From contig CM041783.1 of NCBI GenBank assembly GCA_023374045.1, positions 123,939,503 to 124,003,502 on the forward strand: a stretch of DNA of 64,000 bases, given 5' to 3'. Of the stretch, positions 13,063-26,168 are shown piece after piece. The position numbers were made by a program, and so were the translations under genes. Within the stretch, counting starts at the first letter, position 1, and every line of letters begins with the position of its first letter. Source of the DNA: Limonium bicolor (Eukaryota; Streptophyta; Magnoliopsida; Caryophyllales; Plumbaginaceae). The notes beneath the pieces were generated by a model, which did not search any database, was not told the origin of the DNA, and worked only from the letters and a program-made list of their open reading frames with translations.

Positions 13063-14302
13063 CTTGTAGATTCTCGAGACACTACAGGTCTCCTACGTCA
13101 CGCTTGTACTCTCTTTACATACTTAAGCCAAAACTCATGGCTCTCTAGCATAGTCTTACTTCCCCGGTTTCGACCCTACTCTGGGTCTAGCATGGTGGGA
13201 AGGTTCAACTAGCTCACGGAACTCTCTCTTAGTTCCTATCTCTTTTACTTAGGTCCGACTACTCTCGGACTACTCACATTCCCATATACTCCTCTCTCGG
13301 AGTTATAATTATATCATGTATATTAGTCTAGAAGCATCATTCTCGATGTTTCTAATGACTTTGGGAACTTTACTTAAATTCGGGTAATCTTAGGTTTAAG
13401 TGTTACCCTCACAATCATATGCTTGTACATTCGGATATTTTCTTATACCGGGTAAAATCCTCATATAAGAGGTCGACCGTATCTCAAGGGAGTCACATAG
13501 TCCCTTAGGTCTCTTTTACCTTTCTTATATGTTTACATTATTGGACAAACTTCAATCCTCTCGATGGAGGTCATTTTCTCTCTCCACTCATATTTATTTC
13601 GTGGATTGTTTCAATAAGGTTCTCTAACCGTTATCGGGTATATACTCAACCCGTACATCTCCTCGCATTTTAGGGAGTTCATATGTTTGTGTTATCGTTA
13701 TACTTTAATCGATAGCTTGTGTGTGTTTGCATAATACCATTGGTTATGTGACTACCCGTTCAACGAGTTTCTAGTCAATCAGTACTCACTAAGAGTCGGT
13801 CTATGCACTAAGTTAGACCACACCGGCATACAAGTATGTTAGCTCATTCAACATACATCAAGGCATACATAATCAAACAAGGGATTATTTTCATGCTTTA
13901 ATCTTGATTAAGCCGGCACACAAACACACAATCAGAGTAACTCGGTTAGCATACGGGGCATGAGAAAATCATACCTTTCACCGGGGTTTTTACTTTTACC
14001 GTGTCATCTCACCAAGCTCGGGTCACGCACGGTTCTCTGATAATGTTTCAACATTATTATTAATACTAATATCATACGGAACACAATAAAATGTTACTCC
14101 CGCAGTTACCCCGTAATCCCGTTATCTCGGTTTCACTCTTGTTAATTTGAGTTCTCACTTCTCAAACACTTCTAACACTTTCTTACACTTCTTAGGGCCT
14201 TTACAGGTTACCAAACAAGGCCTTAACATCTTATAACATCATTAACATTCAAACCCCCATCATTTACAACCTTTAAAATACTCTCTGTAGGTTTCTGGGG
14301 GT

Positions 14303-14485
14303 GGTCCGGGACTTGGTCCTTACCCTAAGTCCCGGACCAATTCATTAAATAACTCTCGGGTGAAAAACAACACCTGGTCCGGGACTTTGTCCTGGAGTAT
14401 AGTCCCGGACCAACATAGCACTTGCACTCTCGGCCTTAATTTAGGTGTGGTCCGGGACTTTGTCCAAGGACCAAGTCCCGGACCC
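14303..14485. repeat. Hairpin array in LTR B (three units)
   Basis: Three hairpins made of GGTCCGGGAC and GTCCCGGACC, spaced about 66-76 bp. It occupies the mid-LTR position held by the arrays of elements A, G and I. Confidence 0.8.
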
Positions 14486-16154
14486 TGCTAAAACCTGCTC
14501 CAAACTTGATTTTTCCACTCCAAATCAATCCTTAAACCACACCCAATCTTTCCATAAACTTTCCACAAGTTTTCCACATGTTTAATCACCTTAAAACATG
14601 CTCTAAAACTCTTCAAATCATGGGTTAAACCCTTACTCAACTTCTTGCCCCAAGTCACAATTTCTTTCATTCTCATTTCTACACTAATGCACACTTGTGC
14701 ATTCTCAAACCTCTCTTGGCACTTGCATCTTGTTCTCTCTTAATTTGACCAACCCAAACTTCCAAGATAATGCACACCTCATACCAAGTTCCAAGACTCG
14801 CTCTTAAAACCTAATATTTTCTTTGTTTTCTAAAAACTCCTAAGGCACTTACACAATCTCTTTTTGCTACAGATTTTTGCATGTCTCACCACAATCATAC
14901 TCTCATATTCTTGGGTGATCATTTACCCAATTCAAACTCCAACAACACCTAGCTAACCCTAGGTTATTCTCCACACAAAACATCACTTAAACCACTTAGG
15001 TTTCTACACAAATTTTGCCATAACTTGGCTACTTTTCTAACACTTCCCAAAGTTCATCTCATCACATTATTCATCCTAAAACTAGCCAAACCACAAGGGT
15101 TCTATCAGCACACATACAATTCTATCAATACTCATTAACTCCTCCAAAGGTAACACAATACATACATCATTAAATGCAAAGCTCCTTGGCTCTTAAATCA
15201 AGCATTAATTCACAAGTGCATCAAGCATTACTACAACTCTTCCTCATCTTGACAAATCACATGTCATTATATGTTAGGGTTCATTAATTAATTTAACCCT
15301 TCCCAAAATACCAAAAGCATTAAGTTAGGCTCCAAGGTAAATTTATTTACCTTAACTTCACAAGCCTTTACTCTTTTCACTCCTCTTCTTTCTCTTCTCT
15401 TTTCTCTTGCTTGAGAATCGGCCAAAGGCCAAGAAATTGCCCATCTCCCATTCAATACACAAGGCAAGAAATGAGTTCAAGTAGAAACACTTAAGCTCAT
15501 TAATTAGAAATGCTTAAAGCTCTAAAATGTGTGATTACCTTAAAACCCTAAGATGGGGTTTTGGTCAAGAATCAAAGAGTAACTCCCTCCAAGCTCTTAG
15601 GGGTTGAAACAATGCTCATAAAAGAGAATAAACAAGGCTCCATTAGAGACCAAAATCGGCCAAGGCATAAGATGGAGAAAACAAGACTTTTTCATGGATA
15701 TTTTTACCTTGATAGAAAGAGGGAGCTTCAAGCTACCTAATGGTGTGCTTTCTCCTCAAATGGGCAACACCCACGAAAATGAAAACTCACCATTTTCGAG
15801 TTTGAAAGAGAGAATGATAGAGGGTGAGGTGAGGATCACAAATATGTGGTTATTTTTGAATTCGGAGCAAGGATTAAGCTTGGGCATGGAGGAGAAGGTG
15901 GAGAAGCCATGTTTGGAGCTTCCATATGCGTCCCAGTACAGAGGGAAGGGAGGAGTACCGTGGGAAAGAAGAAGGAAGGTGGGAAAAGAAAGAATAAGAG
16001 GAGAGAGAAGAGGAAAGGTGAGCTTATACTTACCTTTTTCCACTTTCACTATTTACTTTTGCTTTTTGACTTAATATATTAGTTAACTAGCTATGTGTGA
16101 GAGAGGGGAGTCTCAAGACTCATAAAAATCGGCCCCCACCATATTAGTAAGCTG

Positions 16155-16186
16155 GAGCGTTTTTCAGTTTCTGACAGAAAACGCTC
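16155..16186. repeat. U3 hairpin GAGCGTTTT / AAAACGCTC in LTR B
   Basis: Same stem as in element A LTRs, with a slightly different loop. Confidence 0.7.
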
Positions 16187-16657
16187 GTTATTTTACCCGG
16201 TTTGGCACTATTCACTAACCGGGCCCGTTTTCGGATTTTTCTCGTTTCTTTATTTTTAATGGCTATTAAGCTTCCATTAATACTTAATTATAGTTATATA
16301 ATCAACTATAATTTTTACGGGTCCATTTGACCACTTAAAGTCACGTTTTCGGGTTTTCTCGAAAAACGTGCTTTAAACTCCGTTAGCGTTTTAATCCATT
16401 ATTTGGATCCGTTTTCTTCGGGAATCATTCCCGTATACTTATTAGGCCTAACTAAGCCTTAGGAATCCATCTCGGACCCTCTCGAGATCATATATCTCTT
16501 ATACTATTTAACGCGTATTTTAGCGTTTTTCGCTTTTCAAGCGTTTTCTCTTTTCTTTTGGTTTTATTCTTTTTACCAATACTCTTTAGGCACCATTAGG
16601 CCTTTTATAATCATATTAGAGTAATTTAATCGCCATTCCTAGATCCGGGGTATTTCA

Positions 16658-19600
16658 CCTTTATCTTGGTAATAACGATTTCTCAACCGACGCGTGGTAT
16701 TTCTTACCGTGAGCGAATTCGGTGAGTTACAAAACTTACTATCCATTTCCATGATACTTACTGTATTTCACACCGATTTACTTAATTTCTTCCGACTTAC
16801 CGTCGGTTACGTTTGAGCTACTACCTATTGTGTAGTACTCTGTTGGTTATTCCCAAAACTTGAGGTATATTCCATACCGATGTTTAATAATCATGTTACT
16901 GTAGTCCCTCATGTCAACAAAGTACCTTTGATTGGTACGACCGTGCTTCTCCTATGCATCGGTTTTATCACACCATAATTCTTGTTCTTCTATCACATTT
17001 AACATTTTCCAAATTTCCTAGCTATCTCACTTGATCATTACTGTACCAGAGCAATACCAAAACACTCAGTCATACAGAGTGCAGAGGCGTAAACTCTTGA
17101 CAGTAAGTCTCTTATGAGATCGCGATAGGAATTCACACTGTGTTCCTTATCACATAGTACCGACCGTTGGCTTATTGCCCAGTCTGCGTATCATCACTTA
17201 CTTGTATGTCCATTAAGTTTAACTCATAACTGGTCTTATTGTCACATTATTATTTAACAATACTCATGCAACGGTCGCTTGCTGCGGTCCGTGCTTTCAC
17301 TCATTGTATAACATTAGCTTACACTGCATCCGTCATTATATTAGCTTCCGCCATTACACTGTGTCTTGCCACTTATTTGGCTGACTGTTGAACACGCTAT
17401 CGTTTTTGAGTCTCTATGCTCCTTGAGCGTCGTTCATTACACATTTAGCATCCCACACCTATGGTGGTTGCTATTTGACTTTTTACTCATCTGATCTCCA
17501 CAACTGGTACAAATACTTCTTTTCCATTTATTCCTACTCACATCATTCCTGGGTAATGACAACGTGGTCAACCCTTAACATATTCCCTGAACTTTGTTCG
17601 CATAACTACCGCTGTTGCGGTCTCACATATCACGAGGTATCTCCACTCTTGAAGCAGTGATTCCTTCGCTCACTTACTTACTTATATAACATAAATCTCT
17701 GTGGTCAATAACATTTCCTTTACATATTTCACTTGTGGCTTATAAGCCCTATTGCCTCGAGCTCTGCTCATTGTAGGCTGTTCACACGCATTTACTTCCC
17801 GTACATAATACACGGTTTATAGGTTGTATTGGGCTCCATGGTTTATTCCTTTCATGGGATGCCCCTTCCAGGATGTCAGACTTCCTTCTGACGACTTGTG
17901 CTTAAATTGGGTATTAGTTGCAACCCTTGCGTTTTTATTACGTTCTCTCGTTCAACCATTGTTGATCCAAACACCCTTTTTAGGATAGCTCCTGGGTGTT
18001 ACTAGGTTATGCCATTACATCTGGCTTACACTTATCGGTATGTTTAACTTACTACTTCGCCCCGCGTTCTTTGCTGGGTTAAATATCCTCTTTAGTGGGA
18101 TTGATATCCCTAGTGGTTATCTCGGGAGTCATCCCGATCCTTGCACATTAACGTATCATAGTAGGCATCTGCCCCACCATATGTAGGCTGGGTACTTACT
18201 CCAGCTATTGTGTTCACTCATCCGGATCCTTGAGACATATGCTATGTCTTTACTTACTAACCAGTGCACTTCGCACTTGTTCACCCTTAAACATTTCCTT
18301 AAAATAAACCTACTGATTCCTTCAGTCTTGTTGACTTTACTGGATTCTTTTACTTCCATCATTCTTGGTAACTGATTCTCTTGCTTGACTTTTACTTCGG
18401 ACCGTAGTATGGAGTCGACTACTTCCCGTGTTCCAGACTCCACTCGTATACATACGTGGGGTACCCTACTGATACATTGCTACTTACCCGATTAACCTAT
18501 AAGAAGGTTTGTCAGGCCCACAAGCTCCTATAGGAGTGCGGTCGTCCCACATTACAGTTGGTATACTCGTAGTGTCCGTCACACGCCTAGGTGAAATATT
18601 CTGTTGTCAACTCCTCTTATATTATCCTATGATAATATGCATTCCATGCTTCCCGAACTTAATCGAGGGAAGTGTATTCGCTGTTGTATTATTATGAACT
18701 CGCTCCATTCCCTCGGGTGGTTACCCCTGGGTTTACCGGTTTCCATCCGGTTGTTTAAAAGTAACTGGGTATAACTTACCTACCATGTGGCACTGAGGCC
18801 GGTGTAGGTCTTCTGGTCTGGTTTTAAAAGAAGAAGAATTTAAAATAGATTGGGTTTGAAAGAAAATTTGGTTTTGAAAAAGGTTTTGAAAATGAATTTA
18901 AGTTTGAAAGAAAATTCTCGTGGTTTCACAACATTTTCTCGCCTTAACCAAGTCTAGCTTCTTGCTGACTGGTGTGTTTCCAATTATAGAGGTCAGGCTG
19001 CTAAGCCTTTCCACAGTTATGATGATCTCACTTTACTTCATGGTACTTTTCTAAGTACCGGTAATTGTTTAAAATTTCCCGTACAGCCTTGTTATAGCAG
19101 CACTTGCCATGGCAAGTGCGCCATACAATCTGTTTATCGGTTCAATTTACATTGGTTGCGGTACTGCTTTCACCCGCTTTAACGTCATTGGCCTTGCTGG
19201 CCCTTGATTGATCTCACAGCCTTAACAACAATCTTCTGGGTACTCCCCACTGTCTTCACATGATAACCATTAACTTGGGTGTTTCCCTTTCTAGGGAACC
19301 CCTTTTTACTTAATATTGTATCCTCCTCGCACTACGTCGTAGTTCCTTAATCGGTTAGTATACCGTTGATGTACCATTTGGCATTTGTAGTTCCGTAGGC
19401 ACTCGTCTCGTGTGCTACTACTTCACTTCTCCACTGTTGCACGGTTAGTGCTTGTAAACTGGTAGTCCTCGACTGCTCCGCATGTCGACCCAGGGTACTG
19501 GAAATTCCATTCTCTTGTGCATAAGATTCTTCACTTTTCGCTAGCAAGAGCGGTTAATATTGTTAGAATGGAGACCGTCTTCGGGACTCACACCGTTCAG

Positions 19601-19899
19601 GATCTACCGTGTGACAGGTTCTCCGTACTTATAAGGATACTTAGTAACAGCCAGATCGGGTATTCCCGAGTAAGAGAGGACTTTCATCTCTCTGGCGTTC
19701 TTTTTCTAAGTTATAACATAGGGTTTGTGGAGGGCGGGATGGATACTGTAGGTATCCAGTACACACTGGTATTCCCTAACTAGCGCACTTCTCACGCTAT
19801 CACTCAACCCTTAACCCAAAGTACTAAACTCCTAACTCGGTACTTCCTAAGCTCGGTACTTCGGTCATCAGAGCGATACTTTGCTCTGATACCACTTTT
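16658..19899 (-). mobile_element. Element A internal domain, copy 1, right part (no coding seen)
   Basis: Runs from the right CCTTT duplication (16658-16662) to the PBS and LTR2. No gag or pol motif is readable in any frame. It is colinear with element G 39640-44931, excluding the CACTA insertion, at roughly 85 percent by eye. Frames at 17475, 18156, 18509, 19347 and 19517 are short, not conserved as reading frames in G, and are not called as genes. Confidence 0.75.
19883..19894 (-). promoter_or_regulatory. Primer-binding site of element A (tRNA-iMet type)
   Basis: On the minus strand TGGTATCAGAGC, the usual plant initiator-Met PBS, five bases from LTR2. It overlaps a potential hairpin, ATCAGAGC pairing with GCTCTGAT eight bases further on. 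Confidence 0.9.
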
Positions 19900-22800
19900 T
19901 GTAACACCCCAACTACAACAACGTACTTGAACAATACTTTGCAGCGGAAATCATAACTCACGACATTACTTAACTCCTTGGTGTTACACGCCGTTAGCCA
20001 CCCACGTGGCTAACAAGGCTAACATACACACATCGTACCGGTCTGATGAACTAAACTCCCGAGCAACTACACATTAATCCCGTTCCATGTCCAACATTTA
20101 ATATACACTTACATTACAACTGTACCGAGTATTTACAAACTAATGCCGATAACAATTTCGGTCTTACTACACCTACAATACACTCTCAATTTGAATGACC
20201 ACCCAGGTGCAACAACTACCCGTCCTACTCTTCGAACGGCTTGCAGCTCCTTCGTACCTGTAGAGTAATGGGGGCCCCCAAAGGGGGTCAGCACCTTTGC
20301 TGGTATGGTAATCCCGCAGCCCGCATGCTACCGGGCCACGCACAACTATTTGTCATCTTAGCATGCGGTTGATTTATTTCAAACATGCACAAACTCATAC
20401 ACACATCATGCTTATAAGCAACATCCATTAATGAATACATACACAAGGTCAGCACACCCAACATAACAACACACACTTCACTTTATAGCATACACAACTT
20501 AATTTCACTCTTCTTAGAGTACATGAACTTCATTTAGGGAGTGCCGGGGTGATATAAGCCCGAGCACAACATACATACATTTTCTTTACTTGAGTGGCGG
20601 CCTCATATAGGACCGTACACCACATACATAATTTCCCCCTAACTCCAATAGTGATGAGGTAGGTAAGCCTTGGTTAAGCTTGTGGGTGGTTGTAATCCAA
20701 GAAGAAAACAACCATAACATAACAGAGAGGGAGTCGAAGCAACATAGGCGTCAACACCCTAACAACATTACACATAATTTCCCTCCTAGCCCGATATGGA
20801 GGTCGGGTAGGTAAGCTTTGGCTAAGCTAATGGGAGGTCGAAATCCAATGAAGGAAATCAACCCTTAACATAACAGGATGGGAGTTAATTTACATATATA
20901 TATTAACTCCCAAACAATACGCGCGACCGGAACAACCGGATTCCTCTCCATACATAATATACTTATTAGTTAGAGATTCCCTTATGGAACTTATCACATA
21001 CATACCTCACGTAGTGTTACTAACTTGGTTAGACATATAAGGGAGTAATACTCCTTTTTAACTAACGTGGATATCTGTATCCGATAACAACGACAACATA
21101 CCAAACAACTCACATACATCACATATAATCACAACATATACTAACGCACTGATAGCCGTGGTTAGAACGTTCCCATGGGTTGGGACGTTTATTCCGCATA
21201 CCGAACTCTTATGTGAACCTAAGGTCGGTTATCTATTATTTAACACATAACTAAGGTCAAGCGGTATCGGAATTAATTACGCCACAATAATGAATTACTG
21301 TAAACTCATTTCATGCTTTATCTTGCAAGGTGGCAAACACACAGAAAACATGTTGGCATACAAGCCGGTGTAATCCGTTAGGACACAGGTTGCAAGAAAA
21401 CCATACCTGTCACCGAAGATGCACTCCTACGTGTCATCACATGTTCCTTGAAAATCTTTGTACCACTGGACATTATAACTATCTTTAATTAACATCGGGG
21501 TAACACAATTATTTAACGACTAATGCGCCCTTGATTAGCCCCGTTCGGTAGTTTTATAACTTTACATTTATATTACAACTTTTCACCACTCAATTACCTT
21601 TATAACTCACTTAATTTATCCTTAACAACCTTATAACATCATTACATATCAATCCCCATCATTGGATGTCATTTCCTACTCTTAAACAAAAATTTTTGGT
21701 CAACATTTCACTGTGTCCGAACTTGTGTCCGGACATCTAAGGTCGGACACAAGTCGAAGCAAACTCTGGGGAAAATTTTCAACACGTCCGAACTTGTGTC
21801 CGGACATCAAAGGTCGGACACAAGTCGAGAGCAAATCCGGGAAAAATTTCAAGGTGTCCGAACTTGTGTCCGGACATCTAAGGTCGGACACAAGTCGAGA
21901 CTAAAACCTGGGAAAAATTTTTGACACGTCCGAACTTGTGTCCGGACATCTAAGGTCGGACACAAGTCGAGACACAAGTCTGGGAAAAATTTTAGACGCG
22001 TCCGGACTTCGAAGGTCGGACAGAAGTCCGGACATCACTCAACTCCGGAAAAATTTTTAACGCAACGGGGCATGTCCGAACTTCCAAGTCCGGACGGAAG
22101 TTCGGACGTACCCAAATTTTCAGCAACCAGAGGCAAATTTCAATCTATTCTTACACTTCCAAAAATCCATACTCACTCATTAAAATCCCAAGTCATTTAG
22201 CACCATTTTGCTATCATTCTTGCACTCTCCTAGCTCCATTATTTATCCCCATTACAAGACCAACTCTTCACTCATTTCAACACTAAACAACCCATTTATA
22301 CACCTTAATTCTCTCAACCACTAACCATCATCCAAGCAGTCATATCCCATTAAAATTTTTTGCCATAACCTCCCCATAATCTTACATATTCATCCTCATC
22401 CATTATCATCAAAACACAACCTCTTCATTCCTAATCTAGCCACACCCTTTCAAGGGTCCTAACAGCACCCAATAAATCCTCAACTCATCAACATCAACAA
22501 TATCACCATAACTCCATAAACACAATACCAATCTCCACCTTAAAACATTTGGCTCTTAAGGCCTTCAATTCAACTATTAATTCACAAATTCCTCCAAAAC
22601 CAACTAAACACATTCCAACATATTCCAATCCATAATTTGGGTTCATTAATTTGTTTACCCATCCCAAACACTTAAACATTTATAAACAAGTTTAAGGTAG
22701 TTCTTCTTACCTTAAATTTCACAAGTCTCTTAAATTCTCCTCTTGCTCCAAACCTTCTCCAAAAATCTAAGAGGGTATGGAGTTTCCAAACTCCATCCCA

Positions 22801-24002
22801 ACACCCAAGAACACAAAACATACACAATTAATTATCTAAACCCTTAGAAACTCAATTAAATCAAAGGGCTAGAATTAGGGTTTACCTTTTGAAGCTTTTA
22901 AGAGGGATTTTCTCCCTTGAATCAAGAAGGAAACTACTCCACCATTGAAGGATAAATTTGGAGCTCAAGAACAAGGAGAAAACAAGGTATCAAAAATGGT
23001 GAAAAATCAATTACACCAAGAGATGAAGAGGGAATGACTTTTTCTTGGAAATTTTTACCTTAGAAGAAAGAGGAGACTCCAAGCTTCTCATTGGTGCCAT
23101 TTTCTCTTCAAATGGTGAAAACCCATGGAGGTCAACTTCATCCTTTTGGAATTTTGAAAAGAGAGGGATGAGGAGGATGAGAGGAAGAAGAATGTGTGAT
23201 TTGTTTTTGATTTGGAGCTCAAATGGAGCTTGGGCATGGCATTGAAGTGTAAGCCATTGGAGAAGGAGGAGAGAAATCGATGGAGTGGGGAAGAAGATGG
23301 AGCCGGCTGGGAGAGGAGAGAGGAAAGAGAGGAAGAGAGAGAGGGGAAAAAGGAAAATAAGGGAAGAGAGAGAGAGTGAGGGGTATTTGTGCCCTTTGTT
23401 ATTTGGCTCTCTCTCTTGACTTAATTAATTAGTTAACTAGTCACATGTGAGTGGGCTGTCTACATAAATAAAACCGGCCCACCAATATAAACACGCTGGA
23501 GCGTTTTTCGTCTTTTGACAGAAAACGCTCGTTTAATTGCCCGGTTTAGTACTATTCACTAACCGGGACAGTTTACCGGAATTTCCTCTTTCCTTTAATT
23601 TTAATGGTTATTAAACTCCCATTAATGTTTAATTATTGTTATAAAATCAGCTATTATTTTTACGGGGTCGTTTAACTGTTTAAAGTCACGTTTTCGGGTT
23701 TCCTCGAAAAACGCGCCTTAGACTCCGTTAGCGTTTTAACGCATTGTTTGGATCCGTTTTCTTCCGGAATTTCTCCCACACGTTCTCAGTGTGTAATTAA
23801 GGTATAAAAATATATTTATAACTCTAACGAAGGTTATGTACCTCCTAAAATAATTAAATACGTGTTTTCACGTTTTGTGACTTTTTCGCATTTTCTTTTC
23901 CTTTTTGGTTTTCGTTTCTTCACCAATGATCTTAAGGGCTTAATTAGCCTTAGGAATTATAATTATACATTTAATTAACACATTAAGGTTTGGGGTATTT
24001 CA
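19900..24002 (-). mobile_element. Element A LTR2 (4103 bp, adjoining the PBS)
   Basis: Starts TGTAACACCCC and ends GGGGTATTTCA. It has the PBS on its left and a polypurine tract on its right (24003-24019), so it serves as 5' LTR for internal copy 1 and as 3' LTR for copy 2. Relative to LTR1 and LTR3 it has small private deletions between about 22620 and 23340. Confidence 0.9.
21715..22107. repeat. Hairpin array in LTR2 (six units)
   Basis: Essentially identical to 8035-8427. Confidence 0.85.
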
Positions 24003-26168
24003 ATCTACCCCCCTTAAAAGAACTTCGCCCTCGAAGTTCACACTTCCCTAGCGTCATTTGAATTAGAACACAGGGATTACTTGCAACTTAGACTTCCATA
24101 ACAAACATACTTTACATCATAACCTCGGACTTAACGGTCCGGGTAACATATACACATCCATACATAACATAACATACTCACATAGTAACCTCGGACTTGA
24201 TGGTCCGGGTACCTTAACAACATTGTTCCAACATAACAACCCTTAGACTCTTAGGTCTGGGTAACATAAAACACTTGAACTCGCAGGTCCTGATAACATA
24301 ACATCACTTAGACACTTAGGTCTTGATTATATAACAACCTTTAGACACACCGGTCTAGGTAACATAACACTTTCGGAACTTAACCACATTAGGACTCGAG
24401 GTCCCAAGTAATAATTATTACACATACCACACAACATGTCTTAGCATGTATAACAACCAGAAATTCCTTTTCCATCTCTTCATGAGTTCGAGACCCATGT
24501 AGAGTACATATACACTGTGATCCCGCAGAACCGGTCGCGATGGACACTCTGGTCCCCGTTCCTTTGGGAGATCAAAACGATTGCATACACCTTTAAAATA
24601 TACTTCTCATGTCACCGGTCCTAAGACAAAGGCTCATACGTCCTCAGGTCGTGAGCAAGTAGTAGGAAAATACCCTCTATGAGGTTAAGTGTCATGAAAT
24701 CCTTTATTGGAAGGATACAAGTTGAAAATCCTCTACGAGGTCACATAAAGGTAGTCCTTCCTTTGAAAATACCACTTACAAATCTTTAAAATATTTATTG
24801 AAGTATCGAAAATACCAATTGAAAATTTGAAACCCTATTCAAAATTCTTTTGAAAACTCAATACAACTCTAAGTCCAATTATTGCTAATTGCATCTTACT
24901 CCTGATGTGATTATTTATGACCACTTATAGGGAGTTTCAAGAATCATCCAACCCTAATGTGATCAGCATCAGAGTTGAACTATCTTTCCGCCCCAATTTG
25001 CGTTCGGCTTCCCTTGATCTCATGATAATCAAGTTTCACCTCCCACTTCATTTTCAAACAGCATCTAATTCAAACATATACCATTTTCTATCTTTTAGTC
25101 CATCTAGTCATAATCATTACATCTCCAAGGGTTTAAATCAAGTTACCTAGGGAATTTAATTCTCGCTAGGTTCTACATTGGTGTCATACCTCCTCATAAA
25201 TCACACTACTGTATATATACATATATCCATATATATATATTTTTATCAAAATATATTACGCAATATTACACTTGGTATCATATAAACATAAACTGTTGGG
25301 GTTTTAGTTCCCCGGGAGTTTTTCTACTCCCTTATACTTATACTTTCACACACATCCTTTAACACACTTATCACAATGGTATTCGCATCTTCTGTGCGCA
25401 ATTACCATAATTAACCATGAATGAATGTGTATGTTTATGTAACACACACACCAATCATCAAAACAAATCATTTTGTGTTATGCACACCATAGTTCACGTA
25501 CACTTGTACGGTAGAACATACTAAATGGTTTTGCGCTCTACCCCCCTTAAAAGGGATTACGCCCACGTAATCAATAACTTAATCACTGGTTTTGAACATT
25601 CTACCGTCGTGAAGTGTTTTAACATCACGCGGTTTACTACGCACTGTGTTCTGGTTCGAGGGTCTTAGCCATATTGGCGGTTTAGTCCCTAACCAAGCAT
25701 TCTCACTAGAGTTTATTTTAACTCTTAACTGGTTTCGATTCTGGCCTGTGAGGCTATAGGCGTTAATAATTAGCCATCTACTCCTGTTCACTACACACAT
25801 TTAACACTTGAATTGTTGGCTCACTACTTTCTGCTGCGCAACTCTTGATAACTTTAGAGCTTAGTTTGCCCCACACATTATCCTTACTGTATTGTACATT
25901 TCCGATTATCACCTTTATCTTGGTAATAACGATTTCTCAACCGACGCGTGGTATTTCTTACCGTGAGCGAATTCGGTGAGTTACAAAACTTACTATCCAT
26001 TTCCATGATACTTACTGTATTTCACACTGATTTACTTAATTTCTTCCGACTTACCGTCGGTTACGTTTGAGCTACTACCTATTGTGTAGTACTCTGTTGG
26101 TTATTCCCAACACTTGAGGTATATTCCATACCGATGTTTAATAATCATGTTACTGTAGTCCCTCATGT
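24003..26168 (-). mobile_element. Element A internal domain, copy 2, truncated
   Basis: Repeats internal copy 1 from the polypurine tract to the equivalent of 16914, without LTR B, so it shows the empty CCTTT site. It then joins directly to the middle of an LTR at 26169. The PBS half of the domain is missing. The PPT-side hairpin is at 24020-24039 and the small-hairpin array at 24123-24406. No gene. Confidence 0.85.

Larger units (their letters stand above)
12247..16657 (-). mobile_element. Solo LTR B (4411 bp) nested in element A
   Basis: Starts TGTAACACCCC and ends GGGGTATTTCA, flanked by CCTTT on both sides. No internal domain accompanies it, so it is a solo LTR, the usual product of recombination between two LTRs of one element. 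It is the same subfamily as LTR E at the window start, in the opposite orientation. It carries a minisatellite, a three-unit hairpin array and the GAGCGTTTT hairpin. The frame at 15694-16074 and its opposite-strand partner lie in purine-rich LTR sequence and resemble no protein I know. Confidence 0.9.

Noticed and set aside
15694..16082. 126-codon frame and its opposite-strand partner in LTR B
   Set aside because: Low-complexity purine-rich LTR sequence. The homologous region in the other LTRs does not keep the frame.
19861..19899. tRNA gene near the CTCTGATACCA sequence
   Set aside because: It is only the primer-binding site complement next to the LTR. No cloverleaf can be formed from the surrounding bases.
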